Assembly (NCBI GenBank): GCA_022453515.1
Contig: JAJNNY010000040.1
Span: 186,001 to 250,000, forward strand
Origin: Astrocystis sublimbata
Lineage: Eukaryota; Ascomycota; Sordariomycetes; Xylariales; Xylariaceae
Direction of reading: 5' to 3'
Length of the DNA: 64,000 nt
Below the pieces are notes generated by a model. That model made no database searches. It was not told the origin of the DNA and worked only from the letters and a program-made list of their open reading frames with translations. The position numbers were made by a program, and so were the translations under genes. How positions within the stretch are numbered: the first letter of the stretch is position 1; each line of letters opens with the position of its first letter. Shown piece by piece: positions 46,906-57,647 of the stretch.

Positions 46906-48933
46906 CTAGGAAAAGTTCGGAAGAAACCTAGTCCAAAGAGTATTCTCGTAGATCCCTTTTGGTGCAGACCTAAGGCAAGTGAATAGGAGAACAAGGATGA
47001 TGATTCAGGCAATGATATAGATGATTCCCGTGCCAATAATAAGATATCTGGAGACTTGATAATAATAGTATTTCTGATTTCCGGAGTTCTTTAGTTCTTC
47101 TTGCATGTGCCTCCCTATCTCGAAACAATAACGGATGCACGTGGGGTGGGGAATCGTATATTCAGGTTGGTGATGTATCTGCTTTTGTGTCGTTTCGTAA
47201 TCATCCCAGAAGTTTAAGGAGTTCTCCGAGAGGACTGGAAACATAAAAGTCGAAATGTTGACTGGAAACCTAAGAGTTGAAATGATTCTCTCTATCAGAT
47301 CCTGTTCGAGTGGTGTTTCTCTAAGCCTCTGTATTGTTCTGCTAATAAATCTGATGTATCCTGGGACTTTGCGGAAATTGGAGTCCCTGTTGTCCTCAAA
47401 AATATTCGTTTCCGGTTCAACATCAGCCATAGGCGGTCTTGCACTAAAGTCGCGTTGTTCACGACTAGAGCAGAACAATCTGTTTTGATCATTCGAACTC
47501 CAAGAAAAGAAAGTAGGACACTTTAGCGATTCCCAGAAAGGGCCTTGGAGGGCCTCTAAAGGTTTCAAGTTTTCCGAAAGCCAATGTAGGAATCGCTTGT
47601 CTATAGTATTCATTCGATAGCTGAAATAAAGGTTGAGCCCGAGCGGAACCAAAGGAAGTACCGAAGATATAAGACTGCTAACTCTCCATAGAATAAGTTC
47701 AGGGTACGATGGGAATTCGAAGTTCCACGCGATAAGATGGATGCCGCCGAAGATAAAAGAAGAGCATGCCATTAGAGTATAAATAAATGGTGTTTTGCCC
47801 TCCATCCAAACAGTATCGTTTGGGATAGGTATTTGACAGTTATTAAGATCTAGTAGAACACTTTTTGCCTCGGATAAATTTGTAAGACGTAATCCGAGCC
47901 GCTGGGTTATATTGCTAGTCCTAGCTTCCTGTCTTCCAAAGCCTACTTGATGTATTCGTATTGGTTTCGAAACGTCTTTTGGTTTCCACCAGCAGGCTGT
48001 ATATGTAGCGGCTGCAAAGAGGGAGAATGCTGAAGTGGCAATCTCTAGTTGAGAAACTGGGAGGCCGCTTGCGCTACGAGCAATAGCTGTAACAATGACC
48101 CATGAAGCTTGTAACACTGTTAGGGATCTAAGGAGCAAATCTGCCTTCCTTTTATCCTCTATATCTTTTTTATCAAGAATGAAACCAAGGAGTGGATGTT
48201 CGTCCCACGTATAACGACTGCCAAGCATGACGCCTGTGAGGGGTTGGTACCATTCATAACGAGCTTGATATACAACGCCGCCCATATTTGCAAGATGTGC
48301 ATGCGTTATTGTCCAATTCTGGTGGTAATCTGTATCCCATATAGGATCTTGAAGTGGCGAACTGTTTGAAGGTGGATTGTTGTCCTCTTCTTCGGTGCCT
48401 CCATTACCTGGATGCCTCATTTCAATTGCGCCAATGTGATCATGCTCTGCTCTGGATTTGGGGATCATATTGCCCGATTCGTTTGCACGGTCTTCATTGG
48501 AGCTGGTCGGATCAAGAAGTAGTCCAAGTCCGAGAATCCGATAAAGGAATTTCGCTCCAGGGGGATATTCCACCTTCCATCTAAAGATACGTTTGTATAG
48601 CCCTTTACCCTCGATCGACATCAATTTGCTCTTGTCACTCCCTCGAGCTTGTTTATCGAACTCCCGCAGATCATACAGAGCTAGTCGCAGGTCGCAGATA
48701 GCCTTCGAGAAGATGAACTCGGGGAACAATATGGTTATAGCCATCCATTTTGCTTTTCGGATGGCTATTTCCCATGGTCCATCCTTCAGACCTGGAACGT
48801 TGAGGTGCAGAACCGTCCATGTACATGCAAAGATAGTAATCAGACAGCTATAAACGAGGGTAAGGGTACCGCGTTCTGTTGGGCCGGACTGCCATCCTAC
48901 TGTCGAGTTCTGAGTATCGGACACAGCGACCAT
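46906..48933 (-). pseudogene. Polytopic fungal membrane protein interrupted by an in-frame TGA near its C-terminus
   Basis: ATG at 48933; the frame runs 642 codons to TGA at 47005-47007. Past it, the same frame continues for 32 codons (ILVLLFTCLRSAPKGIYENT and on, ending WTRFLPNFS) to TAG at 46906-46908. The continuation finishes the last membrane helix and carries a conserved LRS-P-G-YE---W--FLP end that I know from a widespread fungal family. The first membrane segment includes the family-like YSCLITIFACTWTVLHLNVP. Four or more further hydrophobic segments follow, near residues 63-80, 280-325, 400-420 and 430-450. TGA most simply comes from CGA (Arg) by C-to-T change. The rest of the gene is intact, so the lesion is recent, the shortened form works, or the stop is read through. 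Function unknown. Confidence 0.7.
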
Positions 48934-50513
48934 GACACATCCAATATGACGAATACTGTGATATGGGGAGAGAAAAGACTTGAATTGTGAAAATTAATAT
49001 GTAAAGTTGTGTTGTGCGCCGACTGCGATATGATTGATCGCAGCTACGTTGCCTGATTCAGAGGATCGTCTTCGCTGGTCTGGCAGCATCTGATGAGATG
49101 GTAGCCGACAACCAGCTCATGAGTGTGGATTTGGAGCGGGATATTAAGGGAAACCAGTAGGTGAGAGCACGTCAGGTACCCAGGGTCCTCGCCACCCTCA
49201 CCGCCTGGTGTTTGGAAATGCTATGGTAGCATCGGATGTGTGTTGTCAAGGCATATCGGAGCCTTAGGCAGATTCGACACCTAAGGAGCGCCATGTCCTT
49301 GGCATTAGGTGTGGTATTGCATTGATCATAAAGCTTCGGCGCCCAGAGCCTGCATGAGCCTCTAAAGGGTGGGCACAGTCTGATGCACAGTCAATGTTCC
49401 CAGACACCCTGTAGCAGTCTACAGTCATGGCATCTCCCTATTGCCTGGGTAATATCATAGAGCGCGACCTCAAAGTCAAAATACCACAGCGTCTTGGCCA
49501 GATTTTCCCGCACGGGAGTGTGATCCTGTAGAGAAGGCTGCAAATGCATCATGTGCCAATCTCTTGCTTGATGTGGTACAGCGCATAGTTACAATCTGAC
49601 CCCAAAAAGTGCACCTTTCGGAATGGCCATCGATAATTAGAGGCTGGCTATCACCTGGGGGCTAAGTCCTGGCTTCGCCACGATGTCCTGGGTCGGTATG
49701 ATAGTGGTGTTGCTGTGATTCCTGGAATTGCTACCCCATGGCTATTGAAACAAGTATGCTTTTTTTCTTGCAGCTACTGTTTAGTTGTGCACTAATTAGG
49801 TTCTATACAAGAGTTGTATGAGCGTAACACATTGCCAACCCGCGGAGAGTTACCGAGGAAGGGGAAGCACAGAAGGTGCTCGGGGTAGTTATAGGAGACA
49901 TCAATACAAAGTTCACGATGGTTTCGTATATTTGCAAGTCTCAGGATTTGATGGAGAACAAGCCGAGATTTTTGTGTACCTGCTCTGGTATAACAACAGC
50001 AAGCATACAGCAATGGTCGGCACGAATCGATGGCACATGTTGGTCTGGGAAGCAAAACTTCTCTTGTGTCTTCTCTTGTACCCTGATTCCGATGTCTTAA
50101 AAAAATGGTGAGTCAGTGAGGCCTGCGGCGTTCGGTGCTAGGTACAGTCATTCATAGCGATCCACTTGTGTTACGGACTTACAGGTATCTAGCCACCTGC
50201 ACCGTTCGATTTACTGCCAACTAGTGGCTTTGCGCGGGCCACTTGCAGTAGCGTATAGTACAGTGGTCCATTGCTTGAACCGTTATGCACATCAGCGTTA
50301 CGGCCATTGCTTTTCCCGGTAACGATAAGACCAAGACCACCAAGTGGAAATTACATAGCTCCAAGACATTTGGTTGGCCGTCGTCGGAGCTGCAAATCCT
50401 GAGAACGTCAACAGCTTCGAGAAATATACGTCTATATCTACATCATCTTCCTCTCCATCTACCACATTTCACATCTTGCATTATTTCCACTTGGGACCTC
50501 GACCAATTCCACC
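48934..50513. promoter_or_regulatory. Divergent intergenic region upstream of ARG1
   Basis: About 1.6 kb between the leftward membrane-protein gene and ARG1. The ARG1 leader appears pyrimidine- and ACCA-rich from about 50430. A TGAGTCA site lies at 50109-50115. No gene recognised. Confidence 0.45.
50109..50115. promoter_or_regulatory. Candidate CPC1/Gcn4 site (TGAGTCA) upstream of ARG1
   Basis: The bZIP core TGA(G/C)TCA, about 400 bp before the ARG1 start codon. Amino acid biosynthetic genes in fungi are commonly induced through such sites by cross-pathway control. A single 7-base match is weak by itself; the position upstream of an arginine gene raises its value. Confidence 0.45.
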
Positions 50514-52880
50514 ATGGCGCCCGACCGTGTTTGCCTGTAAGATTCTACCACCACCACCACTTGTGTGATCTGGTCCCTGATTACTGACATGATGCAGTGC
50601 CTACTCTGGCGGTGAGTCGACAACCCAAAAGACAACGTCACAGGCATGCTTACAGATATCACAGGCCTTGATACTAGCACAATGTTCGTAAACACATACT
50701 CCTCTGGCATACCTATACCCTATACTGCCGACTTTCCTCATTCGAATTGCTTCTCACTTCATCCTCAAGTGGTTATGAGCCCATCTTCAAAGCCCAATGA
50801 TCTTAAGGAGCTTGTCGTTGGTGAAAATAGTCCGAAAGTCATGTATTAACTTGTCGCTTTAGCCTCCGCTGGCTCGCAACTCAAGGCTATGAGGTTGTAT
50901 GTTTCCTCGCCGACTGTGGCCAGGAAGAAGACTTCGATGCCGTTAAGGCCAAAGCGCTGAAACTCGGCGCCGAGAGCATGGTCATAGAAGATGTGCAACA
51001 AGAGCTCATCGACGACCTGGTGTGGGTTAGTATATTGGAGTCTTCGATGCCCCAAGACGGCTGATTCTAAATATTTCTCTCTAACAGCCGGCAATCCAAT
51101 GTGCGTCTCCCCCTAAACTTGAATGCGCTGCGAGTGTACTGACGCTAAACCTACAGGCAACGCCATCTACGAGGACCAATGTAAGATAGTCTGAAGACTG
51201 TATATTTCTTGACGAAACCGCTGACGCTATGAAGATCTGCTCGGAACAAGTCTCGCCCGCCCGGTCATCGCCAGGGCCATGGTCAAGGTTGCCAAAGAGA
51301 ATAACTGCAAGATCCTGAGCCACGGATGTAGGTGGCCTTTGAATCGAGTTCTGGTCCAGATACTATGCCGTGAAGCCGCTAACACTGGTGTCTTTGTCAA
51401 GGTACCGGCAAGGGCGTAAGTTACCAAATCACGTCTTTTGATGTTCTGCATGCTAACTAATGTAGAATGAGTATGTCTCGATATGCTTCTAGTTTGCCTA
51501 TGACTCCGTACTTACTTCCTCTCCCAGTCAAGTCCGCTTCGAGCTGGCATGGAAGGCCTGTGACCCCACCCTAAAAGTTCTGGCCCCCTGGCGCCTGCCC
51601 GAGTTCTATGAGCGATTCGCGTAAGTTGTCCACCACTCTTGCCGTCGCACACCCAAGCTTACAATCTCACAGGGGACGTGCGGATCTCCTCAAATTCGCC
51701 GAGGAGCAGAACATCCCCGTCGACTCTACGCCCTCGAAACCCTTTTCCATGGACGACAACATCATCCAGTTAGTATATTGTAGTCTCTAATTCCCCAATT
51801 CGGCAAACCTTCTTCAGGGACGGTAGATTCTAACTATTTTGTCTGAATAGTTGTAGCTACGAGGCTGGTGTAGGTTGCCTTATATACATCTAATGCCCTT
51901 CATCTTGTACTGACGCTGAAATTGTTAGATTCTCGAGCAAACGGAGATGGAGCCCCCGAAAGACATGTGGAAGCGCACAATTGGTAAGGTGCCTCGATCC
52001 ATATAATTCGGGTAAACATACGCTGATATCTCACTGAAGACCCGATGAATGCTCCTGACAAGCCCACACCCTTTACCGTCCACTTTGCCGAGGGCGTTCC
52101 TGTGAAACTTGAGGTTGGAGGCGAAGAGTTCACTGAATCTCTAAAGATCTTCAAAAAGGCAAACGAGATCGGCCATGACAATGGTGAGGCTCCAGCCCGA
52201 ATGGCCCTGAAATGAGCTCATACTGATATGATACCAGGCATCGGACGTGTCGACATCGTCGAGTCGAGGTTCATCGGTGAGTCTGCGCCCAGTGCATCCA
52301 CTGCTGTCAGCTGTACTATTTGCTAACAATTTGCAGGCCTTAAGAGCAGGGGCTGTTACGGTATGCCCTCGGATACGGATAATCAACTGCATATTTGCTA
52401 ATCTCCGTCTACAGACACCCCTGGTCTCACCATTCTTCGCCAGGCTCATCTGGACCTGGAAGGCCTCGTCATGGACTCTAAGGTCCGTTCCATCCGCGAC
52501 CGTCTCTCGCAGGACTGGTCCACCTGCATCTACAACGGTGAGTTCCCCATCCCTGCTATCTCGCAAATCTCAACACCCTGACCCGTAAATCAGGCATGTA
52601 CTTCACGCCCGAGCGTGAGTTTGTCGAGCACGCCATCAAGTTCTCGCAGCGCCAGGTCGATGGCAAGGTCGACCTCGTCGCTTACAAGGGCTGCGCCTAC
52701 GTCGTCGGCCGCTCCAGCGAGACTTCCAACCTCTACTCTGATAAGGAGAGCAGCATGGACACGCTCGCGCACCAGGACTGGACGCCGGAGCACACGACCG
52801 GATTTATCGCGATCCAGAGTATCAGGGTCCAGAAGTACGGCGAGCGCAAGATTAGGGATGGAGAGCCCCTTACCCGTTGA
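50514..52880 (+). CDS. ARG1: Argininosuccinate synthase, 18 exons
   Basis: Exons: 50514-50536, 50598-50611, 50665-50683, 50863-51025, 51088-51100, 51157-51180, 51235-51327, 51402-51415, 51466-51470, 51528-51620, 51673-51768, 51851-51869, 51929-51983, 52040-52183, 52238-52276, 52337-52360, 52415-52537, 52594-52880. The sum is 1248 nt, 415 residues, the normal family length. Every junction is GT-AG and keeps the conserved sequence unbroken. The PP-loop AYSGGLDTS (residues 9-17) binds ATP; SHGCTGKGNDQVRFE and SRGCYDTPG are further signatures. The enzyme joins citrulline and aspartate in the cytosol, the penultimate step of arginine synthesis. Seventeen introns, mostly 50-62 nt and nine in phase 1, cut the gene into pieces; exon 9 is 5 nt. 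Confidence 0.95.
51466..51470 (+). other. 5-nt microexon of ARG1
   Basis: AATGA between TGTAG and GTATGT. It supplies Asn and the first two bases of Asp in the conserved GKGNDQVRFE block; without it the flanking exons are out of frame. Flanking introns are 50 nt (51416-51465) and 57 nt (51471-51527). Confidence 0.88.
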
Positions 52881-53414
52881 AGGGTACAGACTTGCGCTGC
52901 TAGCAGCTGGCCTCCCAAGGCTACATCATGTGAGCTTTGAGTAAATGGCGAAGAATGAACAATGCTTGAGAGTCTCGTGTTGTATTTTAATCATAAGCAC
53001 TAAAGACATGAATACGGTCAGTTTGAATGATAATATACCATGTTGTAACTTGACGCCGTTAGTCTCATGAGAGGCCTAACGGTATGTATGCCCCACCTCC
53101 CCGCGACAATAGTCGTACCTAATCATCCTTGCTTATGAATATATCTCTTTCGAGGCCGTTTGATTACTGTGATGCAATTATTCAAATGTCTGAGATAATT
53201 GCTGTGATAGCCTAGAGCTTGAGATCATGTCAAGTTGCACCCGAGCTCGATTACACAATGTTCAGGAGACGCGTATAATTATTAGAGATTATATCGAATT
53301 CTGACATTGTTCAAGCTTCCAAGTTATCAGATTAGATTGGATCCTCAATCTCCAATTAATTACTATTTATTCCGACATATAAATGATCCTCATAATCAGC
53401 ACAGCCGTTCACTA
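52881..53414. other. Convergent 3' spacer
   Basis: About 530 AT-rich bases between ARG1 (plus) and the HET pseudogene (minus). Nothing recognised. Confidence 0.5.
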
Positions 53415-55062
53415 CTATGGGGGACGCCGCTGCACCCAACGGCTTTTCGCCACCTCTTCATCTGACACTCTGCAATCCACAATGAACACGGGCTCTCCAT
53501 CTTTGGTACCGTGTACCAGCTCAATCTTCACAATATCGTCACCGATAGTCAGCCCATCTTCCGGTACAACTTGAAAAATCCCGCTAATCACGCCGACGTG
53601 ATTTTCATCCAGCATATTGTCCATTTCTGTCCTTGGCCATGACCCGTAGGCGTTACTCACCCAAGCCAGGATCCGAGGCTTGGGGCCGATGTTGTAACCG
53701 TAGCCAAAAAAATGTAAACTGCCTTTTCAACACTGGTATTCGCGTTCTGCTTATCTTCCCGGAGCAGGAAGAGATACTGGTAGTATCCTACGAAATACTT
53801 AAGTCCCGTTGTAATGAACATGCGCTGCCCGCCATCCCAGAGGGCTTTGGGCCCCACCTTCCCATCAACGAAAAATTGCCCGAAGGTTCCTCCCAAGTTT
53901 GGGATGATGATTGCATTGCGGTGAACTGTGTCCAATGATCGCGCAATGCGGGGGTGAGCTGCTTGTTGAGGAAGAAGGATTTATCTGGAGACATTTTAAG
54001 ATTGGCATCGAATTCGTATACGAACGTTCGCGGTCTGGCTCGAGAGTAAACGTTGGCACCATGATGCTTGAGGTAGATCCCGATATTGTCTTTCGGCGCT
54101 GCGGCCTCATGACAGTTCAGGGCTAACAAGTGCAATTCCATTTTAAGAGAGTAGAAGAGAAGCATTTCCATCTTTATACCCTTATTGCACAATGTGAATT
54201 CTGAATTGTACATGCCATTGCTAGATAATACCATTTCGCCCGAGTGCAAGAAATCTCTGGGATTCTGGGCGAAAACACCACTGTAGCTGTCACGAGAACC
54301 CAACAATGCGTTTTCGGAAGATGTCCATGCAAAGAGAGAGAGGTCGTTAGACGTCTTCACGATCTCTTCCTGAAGTCGCATGAAGGCCCGGTCACCTTCA
54401 CCGTACAGTAGGGGGAGATTGACGCCGAAGATCCCAAGTAGACAGTAAGCTGCATCTTCAGTTCGAGTTGTTTCTCGCTTCGCGGCCCACGCCATTCTTT
54501 TTGCTATCGACAACTGGCCCAAAACGTCATCTAGGTCTCGGTCTTTCGAAGCACTGAGGACGTTTTCTTCAATACCAGTGATCTCGGCAATCTCCTTGCT
54601 CATATTAACCTTGGTTCCCATGGTACTCCAAGACGAGTCGTAGAAGCGCACTTCCGCTGGCGCGATCAACTCCTGCAGGGTCCATCCTCGTTTGAACCAT
54701 CTTGAGTCTCCCATGTTACCAGAACGATTGGAGGAATCATAGTCGGCCAGGTAAACATAGCAAATATCCGCTGCTGCATACCAAGGGAACATAGAGTTGA
54801 TGGCCTCAGTAAGCTCTGCACTGCTCGTTTTGTCGATGCAGCATGTGTCGCACCAAGCGAACTGGTAGCCGTCGGCAAGGGCAAGCCGGCACAAATTCCG
54901 AATTTTGGCCCAGCCTCGTTTTTCTGTGGCAGTATGATGCTTGAACTCGTAGAATTGGACTTCTTCACCCTCTTCCCAGGTATGAGAAAGGATGGCATAT
55001 TTCACCCTCGCTGGACTCCCCTTCTCAACGAGAGTCAACGTTTGACAATTGATGAGCCACAT
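53415..55062 (-). pseudogene. HET-domain gene with two apparent frameshifts in its 3' part
   Basis: The start is taken at 55062, because MWLINCQTLTLV is the usual HET N-terminus; an 88-codon open extension upstream lacks such features. The HET domain is intact: YAILSHTWEEGEE (residues 22-34), AWCDTCCIDK, ICYVYLADY and RWFKRGWTLQELIAPAEV. A second block (AYCLLGIFGVNLPLLYGEG) follows. After ALRDHW near 53935 the coding signal moves to another frame (VDGKVGPKALWDGGQ, YFVGYYQYLFLL). At a 7-base A run (53706-53712, plus strand) it moves again (FGYGYNIGPKPRILAWVSNA), ending at TAG 53415. Both shifts equal loss of one base. No GT-AG intron explains them. Either a decayed allele or assembly errors; the unbroken first frame ends at 53788. 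Confidence 0.7.
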
Positions 55063-55805
55063 TGGACATGAGAGGAATCGATGGTATGAGAGACAGTCAA
55101 CTGGAGACTGTCGACTCTCTTGTAAAAGTGATGGAAAGTGGGGGAAACTTTGTAGAGCTTCTTGTGAAGTATGCATAAGATTGTCGCATGCGGCGGTGGC
55201 AGTGCAGCCCCCAAATGTCTCCACAGCAGGCGCAGAAAGGACGAAAGACACAAGCTGAGAGGTGTAGATCTCTGGATCTCTGGATGATGATACAGCTGAT
55301 ATGAAGCGCATCAAACAAATGCCCATATGAAATTGTAACCTCCTAGCCTCTCGCTACTGTCTAGGTGGTAAGCTAGTCGGACGCCGGAAACGCTCAGAAA
55401 AGTCAATAGTACCTTTTAGAATACTCTTATTCCTTTTAGAGATTGTGTTTCCTGTTATTCCGCATAGCATTTCGCGTACCAGCAGCAACCGCATCTTATT
55501 CATACCCGAGGTTGTATATTAATCCTTGAACATGGGCGAGCCAGAGACCGATCGCGACATCACAGCGCAAGATAAATCATGTATCACGGTTTCCAGTTGG
55601 CTTCTTGCTTTTCTCTTTTGCCAAAAAGCCACCCCTATCACCACATAGCCTTGCTCATCTCAATGATGTGGACGCGTTTATTAGATCACATGGAGAAGTT
55701 GGAAGGTGAAGGGGAACCGAGCTTGAAAAAACTTGCCGGCGTCGTGAATTTGAAGATCTGATATTAATCATTTTACTTTCTCCTCTTGTCTCGATACATC
55801 TAATT
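55063..55805. other. Spacer between HET pseudogene and GH28 gene
   Basis: About 740 bp, holding the promoter of the HET locus and the 3' flank of the GH28 gene. The upstream HET frame stays open to 55326 without recognisable protein features. Confidence 0.4.
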
Positions 55806-57086
55806 CTACCTGTTATTTTCCTCCCAAAGTCCATCAGTGCACTCGAATCCGATCGGCTCAGAGACATTACCACACAGGTAATGGCTAGCCATGGTGTTAT
55901 TGCTCGGGATGTAAGCAGACACATTGTCGTACTTGATGCCAGTGCAAGGGCTTGCACCACTGCACTGAAGCTCGGCCAGCACGGCGCTGGTGGAAGTACC
56001 GGACCAATTCTCGAGGGTGATATCGCGGATGTTGAACTTGCTGGTGTCGCACTCGCCGCGAGCATCATTGTAGCTGGTGCACTGAGTGATGGCGAAGATA
56101 CCCGAGGTGTTGTCGAGCTTGAAATCAGACAGGGTAATGTTGGCAGCGTATCCAAGGCCACCACCGCCACCATTCGGGGGGTAGCCACGGGATACACCAG
56201 TCCAGGTCTTGAAGTAGGCCGCGTATCTCATGCGATCGTGGGCAGTCACGTTTCGAACGACCACGTTCTCGACAGTTTCGAAATTGCCATCGTATTGACC
56301 GATGCTTCCCATGGCAAACCCAAGTCCGGTGTACCAATCCTGGTCTTCGATGAGAATGTTGGTGCTGTTTCCCTTTAAAGCGATGTTGTCGTCACCGCAG
56401 TCGACGACCCAGTTGCGGATGGTGATGTTGTTCGAGTGTATAACATCAGCGCCATCGGTGTTGAGAGAGGAGAAGTCGAATCCGACTTCCTGCTTGGTAT
56501 CCGTGCTGTTCACGTACATGTCTTCAAGCAGCACGTTCTCCGAGTATATGATGGTCATTGTCCACATTTGAGATTGCACAAAACGTGTCTTCTCAATGAC
56601 ACTGTTTTTCATGCCCGTGTAGGTGATCTGGTGCGGACGGCCAGGGTAGTTGTTGGTACCGTTGATGAAGTCGTACCAAACCTGGCCGTTGCCGTCCAGA
56701 GTACCGTAGCCAAAACCAGTCCAGTGGACGTTCTCGCCGCCAAAAACCCACGCAGAAGACTGGTTCTGGTAGCCGACGGGTAGCGAGTTGTTGAGCCAAT
56801 ACTGGATGTCGGTGTCCCACAAGAGGGTACCGTGGATCTCGACGTCGACGTTGGTCAAGCCCGTGGTGTTCATGACGCGGCGGACATTGTACGTTTCGTC
56901 CTTCTTGAACACGACTTTGCCGCGTTTCTCGCCGGTCTCATGGCCGCAGTCATGGAAGGCCTTCTCGATGGCATAGGAGGCGTCGTGAGCGCTCGAATCA
57001 ACCACACAGGTCTTGGGGCAGTGGGTGCCCTTGGCCGCAAAGGCCAATGCTGGGAGGCTGAGCGCGGCAATGAGTTGCTTGTACAT
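55806..57086 (-). CDS. Secreted glycoside hydrolase family 28 (exo-polygalacturonase / rhamnogalacturonan-type)
   Basis: Intronless, 426 residues from the ATG at 57086; this start gives the signal peptide MYKQLIAALSLPALAFA, while the 14-codon upstream extension would spoil it. The parallel beta-helix GH28 core shows NTDGAD (209-214) and GDDNIALKGNST (231 on) with the catalytic aspartates 211, 232 and 233. The usual third motif G-H-G is replaced by GLGFAMGSIGQ, without histidine. That pattern, as I recall, fits the exo-acting rhamnogalacturonan or rhamnosidase-like branch rather than endo-polygalacturonase. Many N-x-S/T sites suggest heavy glycosylation. The role is degradation of plant pectin outside the cell; the exact substrate is uncertain. 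Confidence 0.88.
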   Translation of the reverse strand: MYKQLIAALSLPALAFAAKGTHCPKTCVVDSSAHDASYAIEKAFHDCGHETGEKRGKVVFKKDETYNVRRVMNTTGLTNVDVEIHGTLLWDTDIQYWLNNSLPVGYQNQSSAWVFGGENVHWTGFGYGTLDGNGQVWYDFINGTNNYPGRPHQITYTGMKNSVIEKTRFVQSQMWTMTIIYSENVLLEDMYVNSTDTKQEVGFDFSSLNTDGADVIHSNNITIRNWVVDCGDDNIALKGNSTNILIEDQDWYTGLGFAMGSIGQYDGNFETVENVVVRNVTAHDRMRYAAYFKTWTGVSRGYPPNGGGGGLGYAANITLSDFKLDNTSGIFAITQCTSYNDARGECDTSKFNIRDITLENWSGTSTSAVLAELQCSGASPCTGIKYDNVSAYIPSNNTMASHYLCGNVSEPIGFECTDGLWEENNR

Positions 57087-57647
57087 ATTGAATTGACTTG
57101 GTGTATGAGACAAGATTAGAGCTGGCAAGAAGCAGCCCCGATTCGTGAATGGGGAACAGCGGCTTTTATAGTCTAATAAGAAAACGGCGCCCGAGGATTG
57201 GATTTCGTCGAAGATTTTACGTAGTGCAGGTCGTAGAGGGCCAGAGTCGGGTTAAAGGCATCCGATGCTAACGTTCGATCCATGATCTGCTCTTAGCATC
57301 CGGAGCAGAGTTCTGGGGTGTGGAGAATCCGTAGAACATCGCAACTTTTTTGTGAAGCAGTAGATTTTGATACGCATGAAAATAGGTCAACACGCAGAAC
57401 TCACGCTGGGTATTATATAAATCCGACAAACCTAGATGTTCTTTGTAAAACTTTAGTAGACTCTCAGTGAAGCAATAGACAAATTAATGTCTGTTGGCGA
57501 TTGAAGCAAAACATGGGGTGAAGCTGGAAATGGGTTGGCTTTTGAAATTGGAGAAATTGGAGATCGCTTGGCATGCGGGGGATTAACATCATAGTCCCTA
57601 ACTCGCCAAGAATAATACTAATTAGCTCGGCGTCGTGGGTTAAATAT
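57087..57647. other. GH28 promoter region and 3' flank of membrane gene
   Basis: About 560 bp containing the leftward GH28 promoter. No carbon- or pH-regulator site is claimed. Confidence 0.4.

Noticed and set aside
53788..53935. Continuous first-frame C-terminus of the second HET ORF
   Set aside because: Protein-like sequence for this stretch is in another frame; the first-frame residues here look random.
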